This document shows positions 25,336 through 32,921 of a DNA stretch of 64,000 bases, one piece after another. The notes under the pieces were generated by a model. It was given only the letters and a program-made list of their open reading frames with translations. It was not told the origin of the DNA and did not search any database. Both the position numbers and the translations under genes were made by a program. The stretch's first letter is position 1, and each line of letters begins with the position of its first letter. The stretch covers positions 1 to 64,000 of the forward strand of contig NZ_JAUSRF010000022.1 in NCBI RefSeq assembly GCF_030811685.1, in the 5' to 3' direction. Source of the stretch: Neorhizobium huautlense. GTDB taxonomy: Bacteria; Pseudomonadota; Alphaproteobacteria; Rhizobiales; Rhizobiaceae.

Positions 25336-27842
25336 GCGAGAACATGACGTCAGGCCAAAATCCGATCGCATTGCATCGCGCGCTCGAACGCATATGGGGA
25401 ACGAAACCCGGATGGGGCCGGCTCGCCGCCGTCAATCACAACGTCATCGGCATCCGGTTCATGCTCACCGCACTGGTATTTTTCGCGATTGGCGGCATTC
25501 TTGCCATGCTGATCCGTACGCAGCTGGCGTCAACCGAAAGCGTGTTCATGGATGCCGAGACCTATGCGCAGGTTTTCACCATGCATGGGTCCATCATGAT
25601 GTTCCTGTTCGCCATACCTTTCTTCGAGGGCATGGCGATCTATCTCCTACCGAAACTGCTCGGCAACCGCGACCTCGCTTTTCCCCGTCTCGGGGCCTAT
25701 GGCTACTGGTGCTATCTTTTCGGCGGGCTGATCCTGATCGGAGCGCTGATCGGCGGTGTCGCGCCCGACAGCGGCTGGTTCATGTACACGCCCCTGTCAT
25801 CGTCGGTTTATGCTCCCGGCATCAACTCCGATGTCTGGCTGCTTGGGATCACTTTCGTCGAGATTTCGGCGCTTTCAGCAGCGGTCGAAATCATCGTGAC
25901 GATCATGAAGATCCGAGCAGCCGGCATGTCGATCGATCGTATTCCCATTTTCGCATGGTACATGCTCGTGGTTGCGACCATGATGCTGGTCGGCTTTCCG
26001 CCCCTCATTCTCGGTTCCATCCTGCTGGAGGTCGAACGTGCATTCGACCTGCCGTTCTTCGACCCCACACGCGGGGGCGATCCGTTGCTGTGGCAACATC
26101 TCTTCTGGCTGTTTGGGCACCCGGAGGTTTACATCATTTTCCTGCCGGCGGCCGGCGCGATTTCCACCATTCTGCCTGTCCTCGCCGGCACGCCGCTTGC
26201 CGGCTACCGCATGATCGTTGCGGCTATCGTCTCCATGGCGTTTCTGTCGTTCGGATTGTGGGTGCACCACATGTACACGGTGGGCATTCCGCATGTCGCC
26301 CTTTCCTTTTTCTCGGCGGCAAGCGCTCTCGTTGCCGTGCCGACGGCGATCCAGATCTTTGCCTGGCTCGCAACGATTGCTCACGGGCGGCCGCGTTTTT
26401 CCATTCCCATGCTGCACATTTTCGGGTTCTTCTTCGTGTTCGTTATCGGAGGTCTGACGGGCGTCATGCTCGCCATGGTGCCGTTCGACTGGCAGGCCCA
26501 CGACACGCATTTTGTCGTTGCTCACCTGCACTATGTCCTGGTCGGCGGCTTCGTTTTTCCCATGCTGGCAATGGCGTATTACTGGGTTCCGCACCTCAGT
26601 GGAAAGCAGCCGGTCCAACACCTTTCCCATGCAGCGTTCTGGATGGTTTTCATCGGCTTCAACGTCGCTTTCTTTTTCATGCATCTGACAGGCTTGCTCG
26701 GTATGCCGCGGCGGATATTCGAATATCCCTCTGACTTTGGTTGGGAAACCTTGAACTTCGTTTCCTCGATGGGGAGCTTTCTGATGGCGATGGGTTTCGC
26801 CCTGGTTGCCCTCGATTTCATTCTGCTGTTCAAGTTCGGTCGACCGTTCAGGCGCAACCCTTGGCACGCCGGGACGCTGGAGTGGGCCATGCCGACACCG
26901 CCGCCCTCCTACAATTTCGCATCCATCGCCCGCATCGACAGCCGTGCGGACCTCCTCGATCCCGACAAGATCGGGCCGCGCCTTGCTGCCGGCGACGGCT
27001 ATCTCGGCATGCCCCGGCACGATCGGATGGAAGTGCTGGGCGTGGACCCCATAAGCGGAGAGCCGGACCAGGTCGTGGAGCTTCCGCGTCAGACCTATCT
27101 GCCGCTCTGGACTGCGCTGGCGACGGGCGTCTTCTTCCTGCTCATGCTCTTCAAGCTCTACTGGCTTATTCCCTTGGCGCTTGCCGCCGTGATCGGATGC
27201 TTCTGGCTATGGACTGTTCGTGATGGTTCTCCAATCGACCGGGATCCGGTCTCGATTGGGCACGGCCTGAAGATACCGGTGCATATCAGGGCACAGATCC
27301 CGCCATCCCATCTCGCCATGGTGTTGACGCTTGTCGCCAACGCAACGCTTTACATCTCGCTGCTTTTCGGCTGTCTTTTTCTATGGGTCTCGGCGCCCAA
27401 CTGGCCCCCGCAAGACGTCTCGCTCGACATTCAGATTCTGGTCCTCGCTGCCGTTGTTTCCATCCTGGCTTGCGTCGGCAGCCGATTGGCAAGTCGCAAG
27501 ACGAACATGGCTTTGGCCGGAAATGCTCTGGCATTCTGTGCGCATCTTCTGTCGGCAGCGCTGTTTCTTTGGGTTGCTCTCCTGACGTTGCCTGCGCCCT
27601 CGGGCCATGCCGCAATCGCTTCGCTGTTCGTCATTCTCATCTACGCCGCCCTACACGGCATGATCGGTGCCATCTTTGCCGCCCACGCCATATGGCGGGC
27701 GTTGCGCGGCCATGATGAAGCGGTGCGATCGCTCGATTTGAGGATCGGACGGCTTTGGCATGACTATTCGGCGGCAGCGGGCGTATGCGCAGTCGGCTTT
27801 TGCCTGAACCTGCAAAGCCTGATCGCAGGAAGCACACCATGA
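25332..27842 (+). CDS. coxA: fused cytochrome c oxidase subunits I and III
   Basis: 836 residues. Residues 1-570 are subunit I: heme a ligand His85 (TMHGSIMMF), the CuB/His-Tyr pair in GHPEVY, VHHMYTVG with the two further CuB His, and HDTHFVVAHLHYV with the heme a3 and heme a ligands. Residues about 610-830 carry a subunit III-like part with about seven helices (IPPSHLAMVLTLVANATLYISLLFGCLF and following). Such I-III fusions (caa3/aa3-type, as in CtaD-CtaE fusions) are known in alternative oxidase operons. It is the terminal electron acceptor enzyme reducing O2 to water and pumping protons across the inner membrane. It is overlapped by coxB (ATGA) and by the next gene (ATGA). Confidence 0.93.
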   Translation: MSENMTSGQNPIALHRALERIWGTKPGWGRLAAVNHNVIGIRFMLTALVFFAIGGILAMLIRTQLASTESVFMDAETYAQVFTMHGSIMMFLFAIPFFEGMAIYLLPKLLGNRDLAFPRLGAYGYWCYLFGGLILIGALIGGVAPDSGWFMYTPLSSSVYAPGINSDVWLLGITFVEISALSAAVEIIVTIMKIRAAGMSIDRIPIFAWYMLVVATMMLVGFPPLILGSILLEVERAFDLPFFDPTRGGDPLLWQHLFWLFGHPEVYIIFLPAAGAISTILPVLAGTPLAGYRMIVAAIVSMAFLSFGLWVHHMYTVGIPHVALSFFSAASALVAVPTAIQIFAWLATIAHGRPRFSIPMLHIFGFFFVFVIGGLTGVMLAMVPFDWQAHDTHFVVAHLHYVLVGGFVFPMLAMAYYWVPHLSGKQPVQHLSHAAFWMVFIGFNVAFFFMHLTGLLGMPRRIFEYPSDFGWETLNFVSSMGSFLMAMGFALVALDFILLFKFGRPFRRNPWHAGTLEWAMPTPPPSYNFASIARIDSRADLLDPDKIGPRLAAGDGYLGMPRHDRMEVLGVDPISGEPDQVVELPRQTYLPLWTALATGVFFLLMLFKLYWLIPLALAAVIGCFWLWTVRDGSPIDRDPVSIGHGLKIPVHIRAQIPPSHLAMVLTLVANATLYISLLFGCLFLWVSAPNWPPQDVSLDIQILVLAAVVSILACVGSRLASRKTNMALAGNALAFCAHLLSAALFLWVALLTLPAPSGHAAIASLFVILIYAALHGMIGAIFAAHAIWRALRGHDEAVRSLDLRIGRLWHDYSAAAGVCAVGFCLNLQSLIAGSTP

Positions 27843-28186
27843 TGCGCCGTCCTGTCCTCATCATGGTTCTGGGTTTTCTCGTCTGGAGCGGCGCCTTCCT
27901 CGGTATCTACTTCACCCAGGCGACCGCCTGTAGCCTTGCGACAGAGAACCAGTTCCTTCACCCCTCCGGATGGGCGCTCCGATCTGTTTTGATTGGGCTT
28001 TTCCTGGCGAGCGTGGTGATGGTGGTTGCCGTCTACCGGCTTCAGCGACGCTCGAGCGCTTTATCTGGTGACACCAGAACCTCCGACTTCCTGAAAGGCG
28101 TCACGACATACGTGTCGGTTGCGGCTCTCTTTTCGACCGCCTTCTGTTTCATCGGCGTCTTCTGGCTTACCTTGTGCGCGCTCTGA
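27839..28186 (+). CDS. small membrane protein of the oxidase operon
   Basis: 115 residues from the ATG at 27839, which overlaps the coxA stop (ATGA). Three hydrophobic helices (VLIMVLGFLVWSGAFLGIYF; VLIGLFLASVVMVVAVY; VSVAALFSTAFCFIGVFWL), two Cys. Tight coupling to the fused oxidase gene suggests a subunit IV-like or assembly role, but no recognised family signature. Inference only from context. Confidence 0.6.
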   Translation: MMRRPVLIMVLGFLVWSGAFLGIYFTQATACSLATENQFLHPSGWALRSVLIGLFLASVVMVVAVYRLQRRSSALSGDTRTSDFLKGVTTYVSVAALFSTAFCFIGVFWLTLCAL

Positions 28187-28315
28187 ACCTCGACAATGCC
28201 GGTAATGCAATGTCGCGCCACATGCCGCGCGTGGTCTGTTGCCTGACGGATACTCACATAAACGTGTTCATTTTCTATTGAGCCTTCTGCCCGCCGGATC
28301 GTTGCGAACCATGTG

Positions 28316-28331
28316 CCTGTGAAAACACAGG
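28316..28331. promoter_or_regulatory. inverted repeat before the FocA-type gene
   Basis: CCTGTG-AAAA-CACAGG, a perfect 6-bp inverted repeat about 30 bases before the start at 28360. It could be an operator or a short hairpin in the leader. No regulator is assigned. The rest of the 28187-28359 gap has no gene. Confidence 0.35.
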
Positions 28332-28359
28332 GTGCAGTCGCATCGAAAAGGGAGAGCGC

Positions 28360-29169
28360 ATGACCGGCACAGCATCGTTGCCACAACCGGATGAACTGTA
28401 TGGCAATGTCTTCGATGCCTGTCAGGACAAAGCAAACCTTCCACTCTCGAAAATGGTCGTGTTGGGTACGCTCGCCGGCATCTATATCGGCCTGGGTGGA
28501 CTTTTCGCAACGGTCGCTCTTGCAGGTGCCGAAGGAATTGCCTTCGGCGCGGGTCAGGTTCTAGCCGGCATGGTGTTCTCTCTCGGGCTTGCGCTTGTGC
28601 TGATTGCAGGTGCGGAACTGTTTACTGGCAATACGCTGATGTTGGGAGCGGTTGCCGCGAAGCGGATACCGCTGATGCGGGCAATCACCGCCCTTTCTGT
28701 CGTTTATGTCGCAAACTTTGCAGGGGCGATCCTGCTTGCGGGCGTTGCGGCCGTGTCCGGATTTCACGAAGCGGGTGACGGCGCCGTCGGGCGCGCGGCC
28801 ATGGATCTTGCCGAGACGAAGACGGCAAAGACTTTTGCGACGACCGTCGCAAGCGGCGTTCTTGCCAATCTGCTGGTTTGCCTGGCGGTATGGCTGGCTT
28901 ATGCGGCGCAGAGCGTGGCCGGCAAGATCATCGGTCTCGTCCTGCCGGTCACGGCGTTCGTGGCGGCGGGGTTGGAGCATTCGATCGCCAACATGTACCT
29001 TCTGTCCTATGCCTATCTGGCACAGGGACTGATCGACCAGGGCACCACTTTGCTGTCGCTTGGCGAAATCCTCGCCAATCTGCTGCCTGCAACAATCGGA
29101 AATATTCTAGGGGGGGCCTTTGTCGCTCTCGCTTATCACGCTGCCTACGGCAAGAGCGCCCCTGCCTGA
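28360..29169 (+). CDS. formate/nitrite transporter family channel (FocA/NirC)
   Basis: 269 residues, six helices, the FNT fold. Signatures: LPLSKMVVLGTLAGIYIGLGGLFATVA near the start, AGAELFTGNTLML (the conserved omega-loop region of FNT channels), and a second half with LEHSIANMYLL carrying the central His of the family. FNT proteins conduct formate, nitrite or hydrosulfide across the inner membrane. It precedes an FdhF-type oxidoreductase by about 60 bases, so formate is a natural guess for the substrate, but that is only context. Confidence 0.88.
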   Translation: MTGTASLPQPDELYGNVFDACQDKANLPLSKMVVLGTLAGIYIGLGGLFATVALAGAEGIAFGAGQVLAGMVFSLGLALVLIAGAELFTGNTLMLGAVAAKRIPLMRAITALSVVYVANFAGAILLAGVAAVSGFHEAGDGAVGRAAMDLAETKTAKTFATTVASGVLANLLVCLAVWLAYAAQSVAGKIIGLVLPVTAFVAAGLEHSIANMYLLSYAYLAQGLIDQGTTLLSLGEILANLLPATIGNILGGAFVALAYHAAYGKSAPA

Positions 29170-29230
29170 GCCCATACGACAACGGCGCCTGCGCAGGCTG
29201 ATATTGAACTCAGATAAGAGGAGAAATTTC

Positions 29231-31507
29231 ATGGCGGATCATATCGCAAATCCGGAATCGGAAGGCCCTGCCGGTGGATGGGGTTCGCTGAAATCGATCG
29301 CGCGCATCTACGGCGATACATGGCCGACGCCTGCGACAATCGAAGCGCTGGCCCAGCAAAACAAGCCAAAAGGCTTCATGTGTGTTTCCTGCGCCTGGCC
29401 GAAACCCGTCAATTATCATCCTTTCGAATTCTGCGAGAACGGCGCAAAGGCAACGATGTGGGATCTTACCAAAGCGCGCTGTACGCCGGATTTCTGGGAT
29501 GGACACACGGTGTCCGAACTGCGGGCCTGGAAAGACCACGATCTGGAAATGACCGGCCGGCTGACGCACCCGCTCTATTATGATGCGGGGACGGACCGTT
29601 ATGTCGAGGTAACCTGGGAGGAGGCTTTTACCAAGATCGGAGCAACGCTGAAGCAACTGCATCCCGATTCCGCGGTCTTCTATTCCTCCGGACATGCTGG
29701 GCTGGAAGCAGCCTATCTCTACGCACTGCTCGCACGGCAATATGGGACAAACAATCTGCCGCAAAGCTCGAACATGTGTCACGAAACGACCTCCGTGGGC
29801 TTGAACAAGGTCATTGGCTCGCCGGTTGGCACGGTGGTTTGGGAGGATTTGGAGAAAGCGGACGCCTTCTTTTTCTTTGGTCAGAACCCGGGCTCCAACA
29901 GCCCGCGTTTTCTGCACCCTTTGCAGGATGCGAAGAAACGCGGCGCGAAAATCGTCACGTTCAATCCCGTGATCGAGCAGGGGCTGGTTTCGTTCGTCAA
30001 CCCGCAAAACCCCTTCGACATGCTGACCGGCAACGAAACGGCGATTTCCGACCATTATTTGCAGGTCAAGGCAGGTGGCGATATCGCCGCAATTCTCGGT
30101 CTCTGCAAGACCGTGATCGAAGCGGACGACGAAGCGGTGGCGTCGGGCACAAGCCGTGTCATCGATGTCGAATTCATCGACACCCATACGACAGGCTTTT
30201 CGAGTTTCATCGATTGCGTCCGTCAAAGCACTTGGCATGATATCGAGCGTGAAAGCGGGCTAACCGAAACAGCGATCCGTGATGCGGCGGACGTCTATAT
30301 TCGTGCCGAACGCGTGATCGGGGTCTACGGCATGGGCCTGACACAACATGCCCAGGGCGCGCTCAACGTCGCCATGCTGGTCAACCTCCTCCTCCTACGC
30401 GGGAATATCGGTCGTGAAGGCGCCGGCTGCTGTCCGGTGCGCGGTCATTCGAACGTTCAGGGCCAAAGGACGGTCGGCGTTGCCGAAAAGACCGAATTGA
30501 TCCCGATGGAAAAACTTAAAGAACTCTTCGATTTCAATCCGCCGACAGAAGACGGCCTGACCATCGTGGATGCCGTCAAGGGAATGATCGCCGGAGACAT
30601 TAAGGCGACGATCTGTCTTGGCGGAAATCTTCTGCGCGCGGTCCCTGAACAGGGCGAGATGGAAACCGGTTGGGCAAGCCAGGAACTGACTGTGATGGTC
30701 TCCACCAAACTCAACCGCAGCCATCTTTTCCCAGGCAGGCACGCCTATATCCTGCCTTGCCTGTCACGGCTCGAAATCGATGAGCAGGCAACGGGTCCGC
30801 AAGCGGTGACGACCGAGGACAGTTTCTCGCATATCTCCGGATCGCTCGGAAAACGCTCTCCGGCTTCGAAACATCTAAAGAGCGAACTGGCGATTGTTGC
30901 CGGCATTGCCAAGGCGACACTTGCTGACCAGCCAAGTCTACGCTGGGATGAATGGACGGGCGATTATGGTCTCGTCCGCGACCTGATCGAAGCGACCTAT
31001 CCCGAAGATTTCAGAGACTACAATCGCCGCATGTTTGAGCCCGGCGGCTTTTATCGTGGCAACGATGCCCACGAACGGGTGTGGAACACCGATGAAGGCA
31101 AAGCAGTGTTCACGACGCCGGACCGGATGAACGCGCTGTCCTTCGAGGATGCGGAAGGACGTTTCAGGCTGGTGACGATGCGTTCCAACGACCAGTTCAA
31201 CACGACGATCTACGGCTATTCAGACCGTTTCCGTGGCATTGAAGGCACCAGAGACGTGGTGCTGATGTGCGAGGCAGATATCGTAGCCGCAGGTCTCTCC
31301 GAGGGTCAAACAGTGAATCTTGTCAGCGATTTCGGTGACAACAAACGTCGTGAACTACCCGGTCTCAAAGTCGTCGCCCACAACCTGCCACGCGGGACGA
31401 TCGGCGCGTATTATCCAGAAAGCAACGTACTGAACGCAATCGATCATCACGATGAGCTCTCGAAGACACCCGCTTCGAAAGCTATCCCAGTGCGCATCGA
31501 AGCCTAA
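29231..31507 (+). CDS. FdhF/YdeP-type molybdopterin oxidoreductase
   Basis: 758 residues from the ATG at 29231, preceded by AGAGGAGAAATTTC. The N terminus MADHIANPESEGPAGGWGSL plus Cys residues at CVSCAWP resembles the YdeP group, where the 4Fe-4S cluster region is reduced. Molybdopterin-binding parts follow: PLYYDAGTDRYVEVTWEEA, FFFFGQNPGSNSPRF, GLTQHAQGALNVAMLVNLLLL, GREGAGCCPVRGHSNVQG, and the C-terminal dinucleotide-binding domain (MRSNDQFNTTIYGYSDRFRG). YdeP of E. coli is linked to acid resistance; enzyme activity unproven. The classical formate dehydrogenase selenocysteine/cysteine signature is not certain. Placed after a FocA-type channel. A short copy of its N terminus is at 22477. 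Confidence 0.88.
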   Translation: MADHIANPESEGPAGGWGSLKSIARIYGDTWPTPATIEALAQQNKPKGFMCVSCAWPKPVNYHPFEFCENGAKATMWDLTKARCTPDFWDGHTVSELRAWKDHDLEMTGRLTHPLYYDAGTDRYVEVTWEEAFTKIGATLKQLHPDSAVFYSSGHAGLEAAYLYALLARQYGTNNLPQSSNMCHETTSVGLNKVIGSPVGTVVWEDLEKADAFFFFGQNPGSNSPRFLHPLQDAKKRGAKIVTFNPVIEQGLVSFVNPQNPFDMLTGNETAISDHYLQVKAGGDIAAILGLCKTVIEADDEAVASGTSRVIDVEFIDTHTTGFSSFIDCVRQSTWHDIERESGLTETAIRDAADVYIRAERVIGVYGMGLTQHAQGALNVAMLVNLLLLRGNIGREGAGCCPVRGHSNVQGQRTVGVAEKTELIPMEKLKELFDFNPPTEDGLTIVDAVKGMIAGDIKATICLGGNLLRAVPEQGEMETGWASQELTVMVSTKLNRSHLFPGRHAYILPCLSRLEIDEQATGPQAVTTEDSFSHISGSLGKRSPASKHLKSELAIVAGIAKATLADQPSLRWDEWTGDYGLVRDLIEATYPEDFRDYNRRMFEPGGFYRGNDAHERVWNTDEGKAVFTTPDRMNALSFEDAEGRFRLVTMRSNDQFNTTIYGYSDRFRGIEGTRDVVLMCEADIVAAGLSEGQTVNLVSDFGDNKRRELPGLKVVAHNLPRGTIGAYYPESNVLNAIDHHDELSKTPASKAIPVRIEA

Positions 31508-31619
31508 GGGCTAGAACGCAGCTGAAGCGATATCGAGCTATTCTGAGCGAGCCCGCTCCGTCGTGATGGGTGTGGCTCATGGTGGTCTTAATTCGGAAGT
31601 TTTAAACGCAGTGAGGTCA

Positions 31620-31727
31620 ATGTTTTCAATGAGCACCGAAAAGAATGTCGTTTATGGGCTGACAAAGGTCTTCGTGGCTCTTCTCATAGTCGTATTTGTG
31701 GGGGTGTGCATATACCTAATAACGTGA
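31620..31727 (+). CDS. tiny single-helix membrane protein
   Basis: 35 residues from the ATG at 31620 or 32 from the in-frame ATG at 31629; GAGG stands before both. A short polar start (MSTEKNVVYGLTK) is followed by VFVALLIVVFVGVCIYLIT, a clean membrane helix at the very C terminus. No relatives recognised. Listed because codon use and the helix are convincing although the size is minimal. Confidence 0.4.
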   Translation: MFSMSTEKNVVYGLTKVFVALLIVVFVGVCIYLIT

Positions 31728-31735
31728 CCTCCGTC

Positions 31736-31760
31736 TTGATGGGATTGGAACCACTGACCC
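31736..31760 (-). repeat. tRNA T-arm-like motif, copy B
   Basis: Same 25-base ungapped motif as at 590 (TTGATGGGATTGGAACC on the plus strand, then GACCC), intergenic between the tiny membrane protein and the AraC gene. Confidence 0.45.
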
Positions 31761-31888
31761 ATGAATTCGATGGGCATTGAAGACACCCTGGTGAGCGGAA
31801 CGCGTGATGTCTCCAAGATGAAAGCTTCCCTCTCCTTAGATCAAGATTGTGCCCTCCATGCATGAGCAACGGGACCGGAGTTAAATAT

Positions 31889-31903
31889 TGATTTCAATAC
31901 TCA
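31889..31903. promoter_or_regulatory. IRO-like box (TGA-N9-TCA) within the araC promoter
   Basis: TGA-N9-TCA is the core of the iron-responsive operator recognised by RirA in rhizobia. It sits between a TTGATT element (31888) and a TATAAT element (31909-31914), so binding would block the promoter. Confidence 0.5.
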
Positions 31904-31908
31904 TATTT

Positions 31909-31914
31909 TATAAT
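31909..31914 (+). promoter_or_regulatory. TATAAT -10 element of the AraC-type regulator gene
   Basis: A perfect TATAAT ends 9 bases before the ATG at 31923. With a -35-like TTGATT at 31888-31893 (15-base spacer), transcription would begin at or very near the start codon. No Shine-Dalgarno sequence is present between them, so the transcript may be leaderless. Confidence 0.45.
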
Positions 31915-31922
31915 GTCATGAA

Positions 31923-32819
31923 ATGAGTATCTCGACGTCTCCTTCCCAAACGGTCACTACGCACCTTCAAGGCCATTTGCTCGTGGAGACGAGTACGAAG
32001 ATTTTTTCCGAACCGCTTCACGTCTCGTCACCCATTCATGACGGGCTCCGGATCATCGTCGTCCTGCAAGGCAGGATGCAGCTCGAGGCCGGTGACGCGC
32101 CGCTTTTGGACATTCGCACCCCAACGACATTTGCCGTTCTGAGCGAAGGGGAAAACAGGCGACAGCAGGTTTTTTCGCGAGACACACCTTTCAGCGTCGT
32201 TCTCCTGCAGATCGACCGTGCGCTTATCGAGACCGAATATCAGCGCGATCCGGCATCTCTATTATGTGGCACGCAGGGTCGATCACACGGCAGCCTCGTT
32301 CTGAGATCAAGACAGGCGGACACTACTATCCGTGCTCTCGGTGCTCAGTTGCTGGGTGACAATGACCAAAAACATGGCTTCTATCGGTGTGCGAAGGCAC
32401 TGGAACTCGCTTCCCTGGTCTTCGATGGCTTTTCTCCTGCGTCCGACCGGATTGCTGCGAGCCTTCTGACCCCATCGGATCAGGAGCGGGTGCGCGCCGC
32501 CCGCGACCTGCTCGTTGCACACGCCATCGATCCACCTGACCTTACGGATGTCGCGCGACAGTGCGGCATCAATCTATCCAAGCTGCACCGTGGCTTTCGC
32601 GCGATCTACGGCATGGCCCCCTATCGCTATGTTCAGGAATATCGCCTCAACCGTGCTTACAAAATGCTGGCCAGCGGACATTTCGCGGTAAGCCAGGTCG
32701 CCTCGGAGGCAGGTTATACGGCAGCGCATTTTTCCACCCTATTCCGACGCCGCTTCGGCTACGCACCGAGCACCCTCATACCCCACGCTACCTCCAGTGA
32801 GGACTGTGACCTTTCGTGA
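31923..32819 (+). CDS. AraC family transcriptional regulator (PchR-like)
   Basis: 298 residues. The C-terminal 100 residues hold the two AraC helix-turn-helix motifs: LTDVARQCGINLSKLHRGFRAIYGM and VSQVASEAGYTAAHFSTLFRRRFG. The N-terminal 180 residues form a ligand-sensing region resembling the PchR/YbtA group that binds ferric siderophores. It lies directly before a TonB-dependent receptor, and a direct repeat typical of AraC operators overlaps and follows its stop codon (32820-32854). It is therefore probably the activator of the siderophore operon, itself controlled by iron through the IRO-like box. Confidence 0.88.
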   Translation: MSISTSPSQTVTTHLQGHLLVETSTKIFSEPLHVSSPIHDGLRIIVVLQGRMQLEAGDAPLLDIRTPTTFAVLSEGENRRQQVFSRDTPFSVVLLQIDRALIETEYQRDPASLLCGTQGRSHGSLVLRSRQADTTIRALGAQLLGDNDQKHGFYRCAKALELASLVFDGFSPASDRIAASLLTPSDQERVRAARDLLVAHAIDPPDLTDVARQCGINLSKLHRGFRAIYGMAPYRYVQEYRLNRAYKMLASGHFAVSQVASEAGYTAAHFSTLFRRRFGYAPSTLIPHATSSEDCDLS

Positions 32820-32854
32820 CAGGATCGCAAAAGCATTTCTCAGGATCACGAAAG
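32820..32854. promoter_or_regulatory. AraC-type operator (two direct repeats)
   Basis: CAGGATCGCAAAAG (32820-32833) and CAGGATCACGAAAG (32841-32854) agree at 12 of 14 positions and start 21 bases apart, two helical turns. An additional inverted repeat CTTTCGTGA (32811-32819)/TCACGAAAG (32846-32854) is superimposed. Position about 70 bases before the TonB receptor start. Confidence 0.6.
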
Positions 32855-32921
32855 TGGAGCTCATTGCTCACCATTCCATGACAAAGCTAAAACGCCACCA
32901 CCAAATTCGTGGGGGCTAACG

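Noticed and set aside
25875..27020. A 381-codon minus-strand frame and a 446-codon plus-strand frame inside coxA
   Set aside because: Both are shadows of the strongly supported oxidase gene; composition is His/Arg-rich without family motifs.
29210..30238. A 342-codon minus-strand frame
   Set aside because: Antisense to the FdhF-type gene, which has clear motifs on the plus strand.
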